A model generated the notes under the pieces. That model saw only the letters and a program-made list of their open reading frames with translations. It had not been told where the DNA came from and searched no databases. Position numbers and translations under genes: made by a program. Shown piece after piece: positions 62,055 through 64,000 of a stretch of 64,000 nucleotides of DNA. The stretch is from Megalobrama amblycephala (Eukaryota; Chordata; Actinopteri; Cypriniformes; Xenocyprididae). Every line of letters begins with the position of its first letter. Within the stretch, counting starts at the first letter, position 1. The stretch covers positions 32,816,412-32,880,411 of the forward strand of contig NC_063054.1 in the NCBI RefSeq assembly GCF_018812025.1. The letters are read 5' to 3'.

Positions 62055-62545
62055 ATTCATTCAACTTTATTTCCGGACTCAAGGTCCATTAGAAAACATA
62101 CCAAATAAATAATTAAATAATTAAATAATAAAATAAAATAAAATAAAATAAAATAAAATAAAATAATAAAATAAAATAAAATAAAATAAAATAAAATAAA
62201 ATAAAAATAAAATAAAAAGACAATTTTTAAAAAGACAATTATACCAATATTTTCTCATAGATGACAGGTATCAGATCACACTTTGTCTAGGATTCGACAA
62301 CAGCATAATAGCATTCTGTGAATTATCCAACCGACAAATAATTTATACATCAGATTTCTCATTAAAGCCATAAAAGTTCTTACTCTTGACATACAAAACA
62401 GATTACTTGCACTGCTCCACCTTGGTTTTTTCAAAAGAATTCTCACACAATCATTGTAGGCAGTCTGAAGCTTACATAAGCTCACTTTTTTTTTAAAGTT
62501 GACCCATAAAGGAGCAGTATAAAAAGAGGTACAGAATATTCTAAA
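62055..62545 (-). mobile_element. LINE 3' fragment with reverse transcriptase C-terminal remnant
   Basis: The minus strand encodes KLQTAYNDCVRILLKKPRW followed by SSASNLF, which resembles the region after the reverse transcriptase domain in fish CR1/Rex-type LINEs. The frame is broken after about 60 residues. It ends in a (TAAAA)n-like tract (on the plus strand about 62126-62217), as many LINE 3' ends do. It is cut at its 5' end by the element beginning at 62552. Confidence 0.55.
62126..62217. repeat. (AAAAT)n simple repeat
   Basis: About 17 AAAAT units with minor interruptions, at the 3' end of the LINE fragment. Confidence 0.95.
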
Positions 62546-62551
62546 AAGGTA

Positions 62552-63796
62552 CAGTGGCATGAAAAAGTATGTGAACCCCTTGCAGAATCTGTGAAAATGA
62601 AAATTATTTTAATAAAATAAGAGGGATAATAAAAAATGCATGCTATTTTTTGTTGAGTACTGTCCGGAGTAAGATATTTTACATAAAAGATGTTTGCATT
62701 TAGTTCACAAGACAAAACAATAGCTGAATTTATTAAAATAACCCCATTCATAAGTATGTGAACCATTGATTCTCAATACTGTGTGTGGTTACCTGATGAT
62801 CCACAACTGTTTTTATGTTTTGTGATGGTTGTTCATGAGTCTCTTGTTTGTCCTGAGCAGTTAAACTGAGCTCTGTTCTTCAGAAAAATCCTCCAGGTCC
62901 TGCAGATTCTTCAGTTTTCAAGGATTTTCGCATATTTGAACCCTTTCCAGCAGTGACTGAATGATTTTGAGATCCGTCTTTTCACACTGAGGACAATTGA
63001 GGGACTCAAACACAACTATTAAAAAAGGTTCAAACATTCACTGATGCTCCAGAAGGAAACACGATGCGTTAAGAGTCGGGGTGTGAAAACTTTTGAACAG
63101 GATGAAGATGTCACAATTTTTCTTATTTTGTTTAAATATCATTGTTTTTCATTTAGTACTGCCCTTCGGAAGCAACAGAAGATACTTGCATGTTTCCCAG
63201 CAGAAAAATTAAGTACAATTTACCTTGATATTTGAATTCAAAAGTTTTCACCCCCCTGCTCTTAATGCGTCGTGTTTCCTTCTGGAGCATCAGTGAATGT
63301 TTGAACCTTTTTTAATAGTTGAGTTTGAGTCCCTCAATTGTCCTCAGTGTGAAAAGATGGATCTCAAAATCATACAGTCACTGCTGGAAAGGGTTCAAAT
63401 ATGGAAAAATGCTTGAAAACTGATGAATCTGCAGGACCTGGAGGATTTTTCTGATGAACAGAGCTCAGTTTAACTGCTCAGGACAAACAAGAGACTCATG
63501 AACAACCACCACAAAACAAACAAACAGTCGTAGATCATCAGGTAACCACACACAGTATTGAGAATCAATGGTTCACATACTTATGAATGGGGTTATTTTA
63601 ATAAATTCAGCTATTGTTTTGTCTTGTGAACTAAATGCAAACATCTTTTATGTAAAATATCTTACTCAGGACAGTACTAAACAAAAAATAACATGCATTT
63701 TTTATTATCCCTCTTATTTTATTATTATTATTATTATTTTATAATTCTCATTTTCACAGATTCAGCAAGGGGTTTACATACTTTTTCATGCCACTG
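62552..63796. mobile_element. Large inverted-repeat (foldback) Tc1/mariner-like element, 1245 bp
   Basis: The ends CAGTGGCATGAAAAAGTATG and its complement lie between TA dinucleotides (62550-62551 and 63797-63798). The arms are about 600 bp each and pair nearly throughout, including GATGCTCCAGAAGGAAACACG and CGTGTTTCCTTCTGGAGCATC. The centre lies near 63170. No transposase frame. Confidence 0.75.
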
Positions 63797-64000
63797 TATA
63801 TCTTAATCTGTATATCTTAAACACATCAAATTTTCTTACTAACATATTGGCTTGGGTATAAAGCATATGGTGCTGCCTGTACATATCCTCATCATCACCC
63901 ATTTCATCATTAATGATATGTCCCAAATATTTTATTGTAGTGCATACATTTATTACTTGCCCATGACAGATAAAAATCTGGAAAAAACAGACATGTACCA

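Larger units (their letters stand above)
61911..64000. other. igf2r intron (upstream of exon 61779-61910), filled by retrotransposon and foldback element
   Basis: No igf2r exon is seen between 61911 and the window end. The region holds a (TAAAA)n tract, a LINE fragment and a large inverted-repeat element, annotated separately. Confidence 0.7.

Overview
The window is vertebrate nuclear DNA and looks like a teleost, probably a cyprinid. Genes have many exons with GT-AG introns. The introns are packed with fish-type short inverted-repeat transposons (TTAA, TA or 8-bp target duplications), (TA)n and (CA)n tracts. Every recognisable protein is a vertebrate family member. No bacterial or viral gene was recognised.

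Layout, left to right. (1) 1-5442, +: the 3' part of a plasminogen-like gene (copy A), from kringle 5 to the end of the protease domain, with the catalytic Ser codon changed to Thr. (2) 7399-7663, -: the last two exons of an SLC22 organic cation transporter, orphaned. (3) 12216-13988, +: ttll2, a tubulin polyglutamylase-like gene in one coding exon. (4) 15659-28125, -: a TCP10/CPAP-family centriolar protein gene of 14 exons. (5) 23491-24450, +: a single-exon class A GPCR (gpr31-like) nested on the opposite strand in an intron of (4). (6) 29252-38738, +: a complete plasminogen gene (copy B, 20 exons, 812 codons plus stop, intact catalytic triad). (7) 39532-47316, -: a complete 11-exon SLC22 organic cation transporter (562 aa), convergent with plasminogen. 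(8) 52267-61910, -: the 3' half of igf2r, from domain 11 to the cytoplasmic tail; its 5' half lies beyond the right edge.

Gene order matches two human chromosome 6q blocks: IGF2R-SLC22A1/2/3-(LPA)-PLG and TTLL2-TCP10-GPR31. Here the two blocks sit side by side. The 3' half of plasminogen plus the 3' end of the SLC22 gene is present twice (about 1-8558 and 33947-40322), about 5% diverged in the three exons I counted. One reading is a tandem duplication of the roughly 32-kb unit ttll2-tcp10-gpr31-plg-slc22a 3' end. Copy A then lost its catalytic serine and gained a hAT-like insertion that rewrites its C terminus. This resembles, independently, the mammalian LPA gene, also a plasminogen duplicate beside SLC22A3. 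The best candidate for something new is this plasminogen-derived probable pseudoprotease.

Exon boundaries were placed by eye from splice sites, phase and family similarity remembered from human proteins. No search or alignment program was run. Multi-exon genes are given as whole spans with exons listed in the text.
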